64,000 nucleotides of DNA, taken from NCBI GenBank assembly GCA_017311315.1, contig CM029660.1:28423071-28487070 (forward strand). Direction: 5' to 3'. Position numbers and translations under genes: made by a program. Below are positions 21,596 through 34,626 of the stretch, piece by piece. Position 1 is the stretch's first letter. Each line of letters starts with the position of its first letter. This DNA is from Dendrocalamus latiflorus. Lineage: Eukaryota; Streptophyta; Magnoliopsida; Poales; Poaceae. The notes beneath the pieces are model-generated. The model saw only the letters and a program-made list of their open reading frames with translations, was not told the DNA's origin and did no database searches.

Positions 21596-22734
21596 GATTG
21601 AATAGCTCAGTGCACAAAAATTTGCAGAGCCTACTGCACCTTAAACCACGACACATCCCTTGCCATTGAACCATGGTGTGGATAGTTCAGATTGGTGCCT
21701 CATCCAGCAATGGTAACGACAAGAGTGTGGTGTAGCAATTGTAAGATAGACTTAGTTGATTCAGTCAAGTAGCTAACCATGCAATTGGTACACCACACTT
21801 TATCGTTACCAATCGTGCCCAACACGGATGATCTTCCAGCAAGCAATCAAGAATCAAGCAAAACAAATAAGTGTGATCTGAATTTGTGAATGAAATATGA
21901 AGTTTCATTGAACAATGGAGAGGCCTGAAGTCGCCGTAGTTGGTCTAGTCAACACAAGTACACAACTGACGTTTTCTGAAGAAAAATCAATCTAAATAAG
22001 CCTAAACCCTAAAAGTGGCATCCCTAGTAGTTTTTGAGGGGCTAGAGATGTGGGGAGCATGTCCATGAGGATGGAGAAATATCCCACTACAACTTCCCAA
22101 TTGGGCACAAACTGATACAAGGCCTAGAGCTTAGGTTTGGAATTAATTTGGACTTGTTTTATGGATTACAACATGCTCAGATGGAGTTTTGAGATGGGAC
22201 TAGAACCATTAGAAATAGGACATCATAACCTTTCCAACAAGTCTAAGATCGCTTCATTTGGACTCCGTATGCATTTTCTATGCTTGTTTGAAGTCAGCGC
22301 TGTCTATAGAGGTTGAAGTGGATTCTAGAACACGCCCAGTTTTTATTCTTGGTTGTCCTAATCTTAAAGTAATGTGGTGACCTCCATTGTTCATCCTAAT
22401 TGTGTTTGTGACTCCATGTGCCTCTCCTTGGTCCTTACCCATGTTCCTAAGCACAATCACATTCATGCATCAGGCAGCAACCCATTCTTAGAAGCTGAAT
22501 TAAACAACCCTACGAATGAGCTCACTTGATAATTCAACTGTTGTGCACATGTCCTCATCATAGTTCATTGCCTAGCATCTTATGGATGAGTGTTGTATGT
22601 ATCCAAGTGACATCATCATCAGTTCCAGTAGGGGATTTCGAGCTTCAAGTTTAGGAGTGATATTGTTTCATATGTGTGCATGTATTTCTATGGCGTATTG
22701 AGATCGAATGATACTTGTTCAGGTGGAGGGTTGG
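21596..22734. other. No gene recognised
   Basis: A minus-strand ORF at 22278-22466 and surrounding phrases have a retroelement-like feel (VIVLRNMGKDQGEAHG), but I cannot assign a domain. Nothing else is supported. Confidence 0.3.
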
Positions 22735-25300
22735 TGTAACATCCCAAAAAAATTCATTTTCCTTAAAAATTTAATTTCAAATTAATTAGTTAAAATTTTG
22801 GGATTTTACTTGTATTATTTGTAGTACTGGAAGAAAATATCAAAAAAAAATTCAAAGCCAGCCATCATCACCTTCCTCTCCTTTCTTCTTCCTCCGCCAT
22901 CCACCATTGATGCCTCCAAGCCCTTAACGGTCGACTGTTACTTCCCAAAGCAAATGCTGCCAATTGAAGACCCCTCTTCATTCCCCACTTTTTTCAACGG
23001 TTTCTCTGCTTTAAACCCTTTCATCAACCATGACCATGCGCCTATACGTCAGCCATAAATCCGGTGAGCCACCTCTCGGCCATTTTTCTGAGCCTGTATA
23101 TACCTTTCTGAGAATCTCCTATTCGCACTCTTCCCCCCCCCCCCCAATTTTTGTTTTGGTGCACCCGAAACTGTTCGCATTGAGTATTTCCTTCGTTGGC
23201 CTTAAATCGAGCACTTGTGAGCATTTCTGATGAGCCCAGGATTCTTGTCGCTTCACTACCACCACCTCCGCCTTCACCGAGCTAGCATGACTGTCTGTTG
23301 CCCCTTCGCTAATCCAATCCACTACCAGAACCCCTTCGCCATTAATGACTGAGCTGCCTCTGTCGCTTCTTCTTCGCCGTCGACCAACCTCCGACCTCCT
23401 TGCAGTTTGCGCTGAGGTACTCAACTCTTTTCTCTGCATCTCTCGACTACTAAAGTATTCTCAAATTATGGTAGCTTCGACACCGACCTTAGAGCCCTCT
23501 GGTCCCTCCGACCTCTTTAGACCCTCCGATCCTTTTGACAATTGTTTCCAACCATTGCTATCGACCGTTGCTTCCGACCACTCTGCAGAGTTTCACCTCT
23601 CTGACCATGTTATAACATCTGACCGCCCTGACCGTGGTTGCTCATGGCCATAGTCACTCCGACCAGTGTTGTTTTTGACGCAGTCATTCCTGACCACAGT
23701 GGCTTCTGACCACGACCGCATCTGACCACAGCCGCTACAACTACGACTACTACAGTGTATCTACGGCCATGATGCTACAATAGCTCTATGACTTTGGCCC
23801 ACCTCCACTTTCAACTGCACCCTTGTTCGACCACTGCCTTATTCGAACACAGCAGCCGTTCGACCACTTCCAACTTTTTGACCACTCCTTCCGACCACGT
23901 TTCGACCACTGACCTCTCACAGCCACTTCGATCACTGACCACGTCTAAATGTCTGACCACGTTTAGCCATCCGATCATGGTTGTTCTACCACCTAAAGCC
24001 TATCAACCACAATATAGCTTTCAGACTTGTCCAAACATCTCCTAGTGCTGATTGGACTGCCCCGATCTATTCCAGAGTCGTCCAGAAAATCTCTTTTTTG
24101 CCTTTGTCTTTAGATTTAAACTTTCAGAAGCACGCACTCCTTCATCCTAACTCCATTTGCACTCGTTCAAAATTCTAAGTCCATCTAAAATCATAAACTT
24201 CCTTAAAGTATATATATTTTATATTTTTGTGGTTTTATTTAAATTTATTCATTATTTATTTATTCTTCTTGTTTCACGCGTGTAGAATCTGACGTCGTCG
24301 ACGCCAGTTTGGATCAACAAGAAGCGTTGAACTCCAACTTCAATGAAGGCAAGTCGTAGGCCTTTGACCATATTGAACCCATTTTATAAAATTATATTAT
24401 TTTAAATTAACGTGCATTGCTAGTTTTATATTAAATGTTTTCGGGACTAGTTAAATACCTACTTGATAGTATGCCACCTTGAATAATTGTGAATGACATA
24501 TATTCTTGAACACCATAGGAAGGGTAATTTTAGTTGAACATAATTTAATATCAACATGAGAATCGAAGTTATGCTTAGTCATGCTTTAGTTGTGCGATGG
24601 GTTCCTTCACCATGTTTATCATAAAATTTTGACTTAACCATATATGGAATTGTGGGAGTAGCCACTGTTAATAAAATTTGTTGTGCCATGGTAGAGGATG
24701 CCATTGAGCTTGGTTAAACAAAAATTGATTTCATACTCAAGCGAATGATCGTGCAGTAAAGGGGGTGCGGATAGCACATTTTGGATGAGGTTGTTTCACC
24801 TGAGTAGTCACTAAGGACTTAATCTTTTGCACCATTGAGAAAGGCCCTATTGTATAACCACATGTCCAGTATGGGATGGACTTGGCTGACTAATTAGTAA
24901 TGTTTTTATTTAGTTCTGTTTAGGTTGAAGTGTGTTTGGGATGGACATTCACACTAGGCTCAAGAGGGGAACGGATGGAGGTGAAACCTTAACGAGCAGA
25001 ACTGGGTCGAAACAGAACTTTGTAAAGGCCTTGTTATGATCTCTTCCTCGCACACCCAATGAAGTGTGTTAATCGCGTAGCAATATGAGATGATTATGTC
25101 TTGTGAGTAAGGCAGTACAACCTCTACAGAGTGCTAAAAATAACCCATAAAATAAATTGGTAGATACTCCATGGGAGTAGAGATTGAGGTCTCCGTATCA
25201 AAAAGGATAGGCTATTGAGGTCCCCATATGAAAAAGGGTAGCCTACTGAGGCCCCGTATGAAAGAGGGTGGGCATGGGTGAGTGTTGGATCCCGAATCTG
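22735..25300 (+). repeat. Probable gypsy-type LTR relic
   Basis: It begins TGTAACATCCCAAAAA, the style of start used by large gypsy LTRs in grasses. A GC/pyrimidine-rich exon-like part follows (22870-24060, many CGACCAC phrases), then a GACGTCGTCGACGCC...GGCAAGTCG phrase near 24290-24350, and a GTACAACCTCTACAGAGTG phrase near 25115, in an order familiar from Del/Tekay-type LTRs. No partner LTR or target duplication is found, so it may be a decayed solo LTR. The right boundary is approximate. Confidence 0.4.
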
Positions 25301-25615
25301 CAATTCGGTACCCTCAATGTTTCCACCGCACTATTTTCTCAATCAGTAGCTAGTACACACAGATATATTTCAAAATCATACACATACCTTCAGATGAACC
25401 ATACCAGACATTAATATTACATATCATAGTTCAATTAACCCATTTCGGGTAGAGTTTTTATAACGGGGCAACCAGGCCAAATGATACATTACAAGTAAAC
25501 AAAAGCAGAAGTGGAAGTGAAAAGCAAAAGGAGATGCCACACCTTACCACAGGCAAGCAACTAGTGATAAAAGATGCCATACTACTCTCCAAGGGGTTGG
25601 ATAATAGAAGTGCAT
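25300..25615. other. No gene; repeat-like debris
   Basis: Sequence between two LTR-like relics. It has a run rich in AGCAAAAGGAGATGCC-type phrases that may be another LTR fragment in opposite orientation. Nothing is assigned. Confidence 0.25.
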
Positions 25616-28315
25616 ATGTAACAACGTAATTTTACCTCACAATGAATAATGCATAATTTCCTTTATTTTTAAGAACTTTTGTTATATTTAAAAGTTTTCT
25701 TAAAGCCTTGTTGTAGTTTAAAGATTTTAAAAATAATTTCCTTGGTCCAAAAGTATGGTTTCAAGATTTCTAAAAGTCAATTGGATGCTAAGGAATTTTT
25801 TTAAAAAAATTTGTGTGCAAATACCTCCTAGAAATTTAAATTAAAAATTCAAACTGAATTCAAAAACTAGAATTAAAGTTTAAATCATTAATATTTCCCT
25901 CTTTCGCTTCGGGACGAATCCAACCCGCCGGCCCAACCCACCTTCTCTTTTCTTCCCTCACCGGCATGCATGTCTCGCTAGCCCAGCCTCTCCGGCCGTA
26001 GCCCAGCCAAGCTAGCCCCATGCTCCCATACGCTCATTTGCTCACCCAAAGCCAAGTCGCACTCCTCTCTTTCTCGCTACCACTGACTTGTGGGCCCTGG
26101 TCCTACTTGTTAGCGCACAACTATGCATCTTCCTCCTTTCTTCTCTCTCGCGCGTGCCCGAGCTCTCTCCTCACACATATGTTTGCTTGCAACGGTGCAT
26201 TGAAGGCCTTTGTGTCTCAAGGCTTGTGTGTTGTGCCACCATCTCATCACTGTGACCTCGTCACATTGCCCTCTCTCTTGATCTCACGTGCTCCCTCGCT
26301 CAGTGCCCGAAGCCACTCATGGCACCTGCACCTTCTCGCCCCCTATTTAAGCCAATCTTTGTGCATCACAACCCTCACACCCACTCACCCAGTGCTTCCC
26401 TAAGCTCACACACCCCCATCGCCTTTGGAGAGGAAGAAATTTTCTTCTTCCCCATGTTAGGCCGTGAGCTCCATTGCTCAATTCCTCACCATCTGGTGAA
26501 TCTCTAATGATGCCATCATGCACGTTGAGTTTGTCTCATCCTCCTCTACCTCGTGCTCACCTCCCCGTGCCTGTTTGGCTCAATAAGCCTGAAGCCGATG
26601 CCCTTGCCACCATGTGTAGCACTACCATCAACCTCATTGCCCATTCTCTTCACTCGGGTGAGCTTCGGCCATGGCCATCATGCCATTCTTGTTTGCCTTG
26701 ACTTTCCCATGCTAACACACCTCTTTAATTGTCTTGTTATGCCCTAGAGCCACCAGGACACGATCATCTTCCCTGACACCGACCAAGCTCCTCACCGCCG
26801 CCATTCTACCCCCAAACTTATAGTCTAGCCACTGCGCCCATACTAATAATAATTACATACTTAACCCAGTCCATGGACTACTATCTCTGACATGTGGGTC
26901 CCATTCTCTATGGATAGTCATGTAGACCAAGTTCATATGGACCATGGCCCTCCTTGTCAGTCCCTCTTGTTTTACCAAATGAAAATAATTAGAAAAGAAA
27001 TTAAACCTACTAGGCCCCACCTATTAGCCACATAAGATTTTTCCTTAGGAAAAATTATTATAAAAGAAAAGAAAATCCCAGCTAATTTTATCCACTGGAG
27101 GTTTTGTCTTAAGAAAAATAATCCAAAAATAAAAGGAAATTCCAGCCGACCCAACTTGATGGACTTTTATCTTTTCTTGAATTTCTAGTAAATTCTTCCT
27201 TTGAAAGGTCATAAATTCTTCATTTCAAATCCAATTGAGTGATTTTTGTTTCTAAATTCAAAACCTTTTCAACAGAACCAAAATCATAATTTTTGGAGTT
27301 CATTTGAATTTTATTTTAATGTTATGTTGAAAGTGGATAATTACACATTGATAGACTTTGACGCTTCGAATGCTCCCATCAGTGACGAACAATATTCTAT
27401 GCTATCTACACCTAAGGCAAGTCCTTATAATTGATTATGTTGAACCTAGCTTACAAATGTAAATATTGTGCTTCCAAATACAAATGCATGGCTATTGTAG
27501 TTATTTACATAAAATGCTATGTCAAATATTGATTTCTTAGCTAGACCTTGCTATTGTTATCTATTATTTCCCTTTCCTTGAAATGTTGATATTCCCTAGC
27601 CATGTCGCCCTAGGATACTTACAATGATAATAACTCTAACATTGATTAAATCTTACTAGTTATGGTTGAGCTTACAAATGCTTTAGTGATGAAATAAAAT
27701 GCAATACAAGTGTTGCGAACTGAAAAATTGAAAACATAATAATAAGAATGGTAACATGGGTTACCACTAAAAACAGAAAATTGTTTTCTAAAATGATGAA
27801 GACTCGAGCGAGTGGTTGATTGGAGACCAGTGCAGGGATTGCACGTATTGTTAGATTGGCCGTGTAGGGATTGAACATATTATTTTTGGATGGGACATGT
27901 AGGGATTGTACATGTCCTTTTTGCATAGTTGTGTTGGGTTTGTTGGTTGGTCTCGCCTGGGTCTATTAAGGACCGGATTTTGTGTTTTTTCCTTTCTACA
28001 CCCAAATCATGCAACCACAAGTCTAGTTTTGGGATGAACCTAGGCCACTAATTTGCTTAGCTTCGGTGTGAATCCTGTGCATTTGACTGGTTGGTGGATT
28101 TTTGGATTTCTATTATGATTATTGGGAGTAGTCTGTAATGGTCATTGTCCTTGTGGATTTCATAAACATGAAGGATCGTAGACTCCCTAACAATGGGACC
28201 CTCATTAAAAATGTAGCCTATGATGGGAATGTTCTGGGTGAGGTGTAACCCGGGATGGGAACGATCATTGCCGTCTGTTTTGAAGATTCACCCTGGAGTG
28301 GGAGGAAGCATCAAG
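25616..28315 (+). repeat. Second LTR-like relic
   Basis: It begins TGTAACAACGTAATTTT and follows the same broad layout as the previous relic: AT-rich start, GC/pyrimidine-rich exon-like centre (25910-26830), a GACGCTTCGAATGC...GGCAAGTCC phrase near 27360-27425, and a GGAGTGGGAGG phrase near 28290. ORFs inside show no recognised domain. Boundaries and family are inferred from architecture only. Confidence 0.33.
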
Positions 28316-28339
28316 CGTTGTTATGATTTTCTCAACCTT

Positions 28340-29314
28340 TAAACTTGTAAGATTGTCTCACCTAGCTCCCTTAACTTGCAAATTACTTTTTGGACTCCCT
28401 GAACCTGCATCCATTTGCATCGCAGGTCATTTGTGCTATTTGCTAACAGATTATGCTGGCGTGGCATTGAATCAACTTATGTTAGTAACCCATGGTTTGA
28501 CTTGTATGCACACGTGGCTTAATGATTAAAAAATTACCTGACCCCACATGCCATCCACTTTTTCCTCTCCCATATACAACCCAACAAAACTACACCATTG
28601 AATCCAACTCCTTTCCATCTCATCCATTTATTCCCCAACTCTTCTCCCTCCCTTGTCATCTCCACGAGCGGCAGGAGATCAGCTTCTCCCCTTCTCTAGT
28701 GTCACTCTCCATTTATCTTTCTCCTGCACCCCATTCACTAGTGCATCAACCTCCACCACTCCGGCGTTGTTGCGGTTACCCCACTAGATCACTGCCAACC
28801 TTTGCCACTACCGTCGTCGCTCGCTGCCTTCTACCAAATCTACCACCACTAATTTCTCACCACCGAGGCCATCATCTGCTTGATCTAGAGGGAAGAGTAG
28901 CAGGTGAGAAGCCGAGATAGGATGGCCAGTGGAGGAGATGGCCGTGGATCTGATCGGCAGCAAGAGAGAGAAGGCATGCGTTGGAGCAGCTAGGTTAGGT
29001 GGCGACGGTGGGGGTCGTGGGGCGGCAAGCTTGGTAGCTAATGGGGCTGCGGTAGTGTGGGGCAGCAGTGCCATGGCTTGGGTGGAAGGAGGAGGATGGA
29101 GTAGAGAGAGGGGAAGAGTGAGGAAGGACATTTGGGGGTGTGATACATGCACTATTTTGCTATACCATTATCCATGTCAATGTCAGCTACAAAGAACACC
29201 AAGTTTGCTTCTTTCATCAACTAACAGAGAATTGGACCACTGGTGCAAAATAAATCGAGCTGACAAAGTAAAATGAAATTTGAAGGAGCTATGTGAGACA
29301 ATTTTACAAGTTTA
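28340..29314. mobile_element. TIR element (~975 bp) with GC-rich interior
   Basis: Termini about 38 bp long are imperfect inverted repeats: left TAAACTTGTAAGATTGTCTC, right (reverse complement) TAAACTTGTAAAATTGTCTC, then CTAGCTCC versus ATAGCTCC. The interior (28550-29150) is unusually rich in CACCGCC/GGTGG sequence, which may be captured host sequence. The target duplication is not clear. It is probably a non-autonomous Mutator-like or related element. Confidence 0.6.
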
Positions 29315-29381
29315 GATAGCTCCAATACAATTTAGTTTCTTGAATTTTCGTTGTGTGTTGTACGGTTACTTTTATCTGTAG

Positions 29382-29655
29382 GTGTGCTCATTTGGGCTTT
29401 AATTTGTGGCTTTTGGCTTTTTTACTGTTTAAGGTTTTTTTTGCACTGTAGCTGCTGATAGCCTTTTCAGTGTAATTAAATTTTAAAAAATTTAAAAATA
29501 AAAAATATAGGTTATCCTATTACGCACAATGCAAAGGAATTTGGGAAAAAGACAAAAAAGCCTAAAAAATAAAAAGACAGAAAAAACGAAACTAAGAAAC
29601 TAAAAACTAGAAATCAGAAGCCAAAAACTGAAACGGGGTGAGGCACAAGTCACAT
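29382..29655. mobile_element. Possible degenerate MITE
   Basis: Left GTGTGCTCATTT..TGGCTTTTGGC and right GCCAAAAACTG...GGTGAGGCAC form an imperfect inverted repeat around an A-rich centre. The match is weak and no target duplication was found. Confidence 0.25.
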
Positions 29656-30024
29656 TTTATCGTACTTTATACTTGGTAGGTTGGTACTTTTTTTAGGGGA
29701 AGTTTTTTTAAGGGAATTTTTTAGGGGAGGTTGGTTGGTACGGGTGCTAGGAGTTTAACAGTCCAAGCAGAAGCACAGCTCAGCTGGGCTTCCACAAAAA
29801 TGAGGCCGAACTACACAGCATACACTTCCAATGGGCCTGCCTATTAGCACTTGGGCCACTGCTCAACACGGAATGGAATGCATGATACGGGTCTACAATT
29901 TATACTCTTTTTTTCTTCGGATTTTTTTGGGGGACTCTTATTCGGATGTTGCTGAACTCAATCCAGCCATTACCAACGTCCGTGTCCTAAGTCCGTGTAA
30001 CACTCCCTAACTTTGAGTGAAAAT

Positions 30025-30543
30025 TAGGGATGGAATTGGACGCGACGGGTATAGATAGTGCTCGCTTATATCCATATCCACGACCCCGATTTACGTACAC
30101 GGGTATACCCGCGAAGAACGACGGGTGAAGAACATCGCCCATACCCGTCGCCCGTGGGCATACCCGTTTACCCGCGAACTAAGAGTTACCATATGAGAGT
30201 TGAACTAATGATAGGTACATATAAGCAGCAGCTGTTGCTAGGAAATATAATAGCTATCAAAAAAGTTTATAACAATCAATAACAATTAGAGATATGCAAA
30301 AGTTTATAACAATCAATAGCAATTAGAGATATTGCTATGGTTGCGCCACCTGTCAATCTATATCGTGGGTAAATGGGCGAGGTGGGTACGGGTGGAGTTT
30401 ATCCATACCCATGCCCGTTTACCCGATGGGTAGAGTGTTCCCCCCATTTCCATACCCGTGGATAAAGAAAATATCACATACCCGACTCCATTAGGGTATT
30501 TACCCACGGGTATACCGGTAAATAGGCACAATTGCCATCCCTA
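30025..30543. mobile_element. hAT-type MITE, relative of 14245-14806
   Basis: 519 bp with termini TAGGGATGG on both sides. The flanking 8-bp duplications are GTGAAAAT (30017-30024) and ATGAAAAT (30544-30551), 7 of 8 matching. The interior repeats ACCCG/CGGGT as in the first MITE. There is no coding capacity. Confidence 0.85.
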
Positions 30544-31277
30544 ATGAAAATTAGTTTAACATTTTAAATTATAAAATTAGATATTTAACCCTCCAAACTT
30601 TATAATTCAATTCAAGTAACACTCTGATCCTATTTTGCACGGTGGTATTGCTCTCATGGTGTAATAAGTGAACAGTTTTATCATGTAGAATAATATGCTG
30701 GCCAAGTTGAGTCAATGATATGTGGGGGCGCATAAGGGCTTCTCTCCTATCGAACTCCTAGTCGTGCTTCCATGACCACCACTTCATATAGTTCCATTCC
30801 TCTGTTTCGATTTAGGAAAGAAAGTCTATGGGCTTCACCTGTCATTCACCTAAATTTGGTCAACGTGTTATCTTATGTGGTAAAATCGATCACTTATTGT
30901 GTCACGTGGGTAATACCATCATCCAAAACCGGATCGGACTGTTATTTAAATTGGATTATAAAGCTTGAGATCAAATATCTGGTTTAATAGCTTAGTGCTC
31001 GATGGACTTTCGATCAAAATTCGAGATGTTACAGAGACTTTTTCCAAGGTTAGAAACCGTGCTCCAGTAAATAACAAGAGAAGCCTATCTACTGAAACTG
31101 AAAATAAGCGTCGGAATGTCAAAGCAAAACCACCTGCGATGTGCAAGACTGTGGCCGCTTGCATCCAGTTGGACCCAGCTAGAAGCCAATCAACACAAGC
31201 CAGGTACAGAATACAGAGACAGTGCCCTTAGTAGAAAAAAATATTTTTATGCGCCACGACGCCCGCACCACAGCCCG

Positions 31278-31294
31278 CCCCCCCCCCCCCCCCC
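31278..31294. repeat. 17-bp poly-C tract in the 5' leader region of the TBL gene
   Basis: An uninterrupted run of C beginning 87 bp upstream of the TBL start codon, in a pyrimidine-rich leader. Such tracts are prone to length error in sequencing. Confidence 0.9.
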
Positions 31295-31364
31295 TCCCCC
31301 GTGATCCCCTTCTGCTTCCCCTGTGCCTCCCTCCTCTTCCTGAGCTGAAGCAGAGGTTGCAGCC

Positions 31365-33089
31365 ATGGTCACCAATTTCCTACAGATCCACCACATCCAG
31401 AACAACCAGTTCTTGCTCCCCAAGAAGCAATTCGTTACCTACGCTCTCTATGCCCTTATCCCTCTCGCCCTCTTCCATTACCTGCTCTTCTACCCGGTGG
31501 CCACCGCCAAGAAGCCGGTTCTGGTGCCGCAGGTACCAGAGGAGGCAGCAATCATCGTCTCAGCTCAGCATGAGCATGTGCGGGTGAATGCGCATGCGCA
31601 CAACCTGCCCCCACCCCCTCCTTACCAAGGAGATGAAGTTCTGAGGAATGCGCAAGGTACAGCATTAGGTTTTCCAATTGATTTCTCATAGTTGGTGGTG
31701 CAGTGTGTGTTGTAGGAATTTGTCTTTGGAAAGATTTAGCTGGCCGATTGGGTTCGTCCATAAGCACATTTCATCTCGCATAAATGCTAGCTCTAGGTTT
31801 TATGCTGATTCCTCAGAGGATTTTGTCCATCGAGGGAAGCATAAAGTGTTCTTGTGTTGAGCAATAGTGGCCGTTTCTTGGGTACTTTTGGCTATCGCAT
31901 TTTGGACATTTGATTTCTGAAGTTTCTTGTTCGAATCTAACACTTCGTAGCCATTTTTAGTTATTTAGGGAATAAATGGTATTCTTGTAGTACTAATCGT
32001 GCATTCTTGTGTTGCCTCTGAGTAGCCGGAAAAGTGTTGGCGTCGCCGCCGTGCGACTACTCCGACGGCGAGTGGGTGCCGGACGCGCGCCCGCCGCTCT
32101 ACAACGGCACGAGCTGCGGCACGATCAAGGACGGCCAGAACTGCATGGCGCACGGCCGGCCGGACACCGGCTACCTCTACTGGCGGTGGCGGCCGCGGAG
32201 GTGCGACCTCCCGGCCTTCTCCCCGGAGGCGTTACTTCGCCGGCTCCGCAACAAACACCTGGCCTTCGTTGGCGACTCCCTGGCGCGCAACCAGGCCGAG
32301 TCGCTGCTCTGCCTCCTGGCGTCCCACTCCCCGCCGGAGCTGGTGTACCGGGACGGCGAGGAGAACAAGTTCCGGCGGTGGGTGTTCCGCGAGTACAACG
32401 CCACCGTGTCCATCTTCTGGTCGCCGTTCCTGGTGAAGGTCGCCGAGAAGGCGGAGCACGCTGGCGTGCGGCACAACAACGTGTTCCTGGACTCGTTCGA
32501 CGAGCGGTGGATGTCGCAGCTGGGCGCGCTCGACGTGGCCGTGCTGTCCATCGGGCACTGGTTCTTGATCCCTGGCATCTACCACGACGGCGGCAAGGTC
32601 GTGGGCTGCCACGAGTGCTCCGAGTTCAACCACACCGAGATAGCATTCTTCGGCGTGTTCAAGGACACCGTACACCGGACGCTCGCCGAGGTCAACAGGC
32701 GGCACGGCGCGGACAAGAAGGTAATCGCGTTCACCACGTTCTCGCCGGCGCACTTCGAGGGGGACTGGGACAAGGCCGGCGCGTGCCCAAAGAAAAGGCC
32801 GTACAAGAACGGCGAGAAGGAGCTGGGCTACACCGAGACTGAGATGAGGAAGACCGTCGTGGAGGCGGTGGCCGCGGCCAACACCGGCGGGGCCGCGCTG
32901 CGGTTCGCGGTGCTGGACGTGACAAGGCTGGCCAACCTGCGGCCGGACGGCCACCCGGGGCCGTACATGCGCAACGACCCGTTCGCCGGCGGCGCGGACG
33001 CGCGGGTGCAGAACGACTGCGTGCACTGGTGCATGCCCGGCCCGATCGACACGTTCAACGAGATCCTGCTTCAGACCATCGCGAGGTGA
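31365..33089 (+). CDS. Trichome-birefringence-like polysaccharide O-acetyltransferase, two exons, 451 aa
   Basis: Exon 1 is 31365-31656 (ATG in the context GCAGCCATGG, donor CAAG|GTACAG). Exon 2 is 32026-33089 (acceptor AGTAG|CC). The splice is phase 1 and the intron is 369 nt. A single membrane anchor at residues ~23-45 (FVTYALYALIPLALFHYLLFYP) predicts a type II Golgi protein, followed by a Pro-rich stem (LPPPPPY). The TBL domain opens with CDYSDGEWVPD; the catalytic GDS lies at residues 180-182 (FVGDSLARNQ) and the DxxH at 428-431 (DCVHWC). Family enzymes transfer acetyl groups onto wall polysaccharides. The overall form resembles the AXY4/xyloglucan O-acetyltransferase group, but substrate is inferred. 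All key residues are present and the frame is clean, so the gene looks functional. Confidence 0.93.
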
Positions 33090-34280
33090 TCAGGTGACCA
33101 ACCACGGCGATAGAAATATCTCTGCTCACGTGTTCAGTTTCTAGGAACTGAAATTTGGTGAAGTGCGCGCGCATCGATGATTGTTTTGTTCGTCGATCAG
33201 ATGATTGTATCTGCGAATTGCGCCATACGGATTGGGGTGATGGTTGATTCCGTTTTGGGGATGAGATTGTAGTGGGTTTTTGGTCTGAACTCTGAATTGC
33301 TTTGATGTTCTACAATGTGTCGTTTCTGATGAAGCTGTAACTTCGGGAATGAGATTATGAGATCACCAACTTTGGAAATGCAATGTGACCATTGTATTCG
33401 ATTCACCACTAGTATGATGTTTTGCTAATCGTGGCCGCTGCCATCTTGTTGAGCTTTTTTATTTTAAATTGACATAGTTTAATTTAATATTATTTTACGT
33501 ATAGTTTAGAAGTATTTTTATAAACGAGCTAACAAGCCGTGCTAAAGTAAAATCTAAATTCATTTAAAATCAACTTATTTTAATATTTAACTAATTAATA
33601 AATATAATTTTAAATGGAGTCAATTGTCATTAATTAATACGGTGGTACTACTGCCGGTGGACGCGTGTACGGATCGTTGGTGCTGCTTCAATCGACGTTC
33701 CTGTGTCTCGATTGCTGAGAGCATCTCACCGGGAAAAAAAAACTAGAGGTGGCTCTTGTTGGACCTATTACTTCACTGATTACCAGTGCTTGGTCTGATC
33801 TGCACAAAGGCCATCATATTCGTACGTTACTTGATGTGCTCATGTGCCGATGTCGCATGTGGCCTGTCTGCTTCGGGGCACTTGTGCCTAACCCCCTCCG
33901 CAAGTATCGCTTTGTTTGTCTACTTTATTGACCTCCTCCAGTCCTAATTGTTTTGACTCGTGAGTACGGAGATTATTACTTGTGGCATCTGATGTTGGGG
34001 GGTGAAAACGTCTCAGATTTATACGGATATTATATTTATTTTTTATTGTTTTCAGATATAGATACGAATACAGATAAATTAGATACAAATAATATCGAAT
34101 ATAGATATGGAATAAATACAAATCAAAATAAATACGATCATGAATATTTATCGAAACATGAAAACTCTTTAAATTGTACATTCACAATCAATGAAAACGC
34201 ATAAATAATTTATCTTATCAAAACATTCTTGAAATTTAAACAAGTATAGATATTTCCATCCACAATAAAAATAGTCAATA
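33090..34280. other. 3' UTR of the TBL gene, then AT-rich sequence without a gene
   Basis: 33090 to about 33410 is the likely 3' UTR. 33420-33990 shows nothing recognisable. 33995-34260 is AT-rich with repeated GATA(T/C)(A/G)GAT(A/T) phrases and a GGGGTGAAAACG start that resembles the end of some hAT elements; this is not firm. Confidence 0.35.
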
Positions 34281-34284
34281 GTCG

Positions 34285-34522
34285 ATTAGTACATAGTATA
34301 AGCACCAAGCATGGTGCAATTCATAAAGTACACAATAGCAATTTGAATAAGTATAAGAACATAACGTAAGCACCAACAACATACAGTTCATGGAGTACAC
34401 AGTGTAGTAATTTGAACAAGCATAAGAACATAGCATAAGTACCAATAAGTCAACAACATGCAGTTCATAGAGTACAATAGCAAGTTGAACAAGGATAAGA
34501 ACATAGCATAAGTATTTTCATC
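34285..34522. repeat. ~72-bp imperfect tandem repeat, three copies
   Basis: Three units share AAGCACCAA..., CA(A/G)TTCAT(A/G)(A/G)AGTACA and AAGAACATAGCATAAG phrases at roughly 70-80 bp spacing. Confidence 0.75.
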
Positions 34523-34552
34523 ACATATTCGAAGGCTTCACAGTTTGTCATT

Positions 34553-34626
34553 TCTCATGTCCTCCAACACATCCTCCACCAAATCATCCATATCCACTTG
34601 CTCCAACAACTGCAAGTTATAATTGA
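34553..34626 (-). other. Exon-like segment with acidic C-terminus
   Basis: On the minus strand, after a TTGCAG acceptor-like site, 23 codons read LLEQVDMDDLVEDVLEDMRN and on to a TGA. The acidic amphipathic tail looks like the last exon of a protein, possibly a transposase, but no upstream exon is recognised. Confidence 0.25.

Noticed and set aside
32009..33058. Long ORFs overlapping the TBL exon in other frames and on the minus strand
   Set aside because: Shadows of a GC-rich exon; only the TBL frame has domain motifs and correct splicing.
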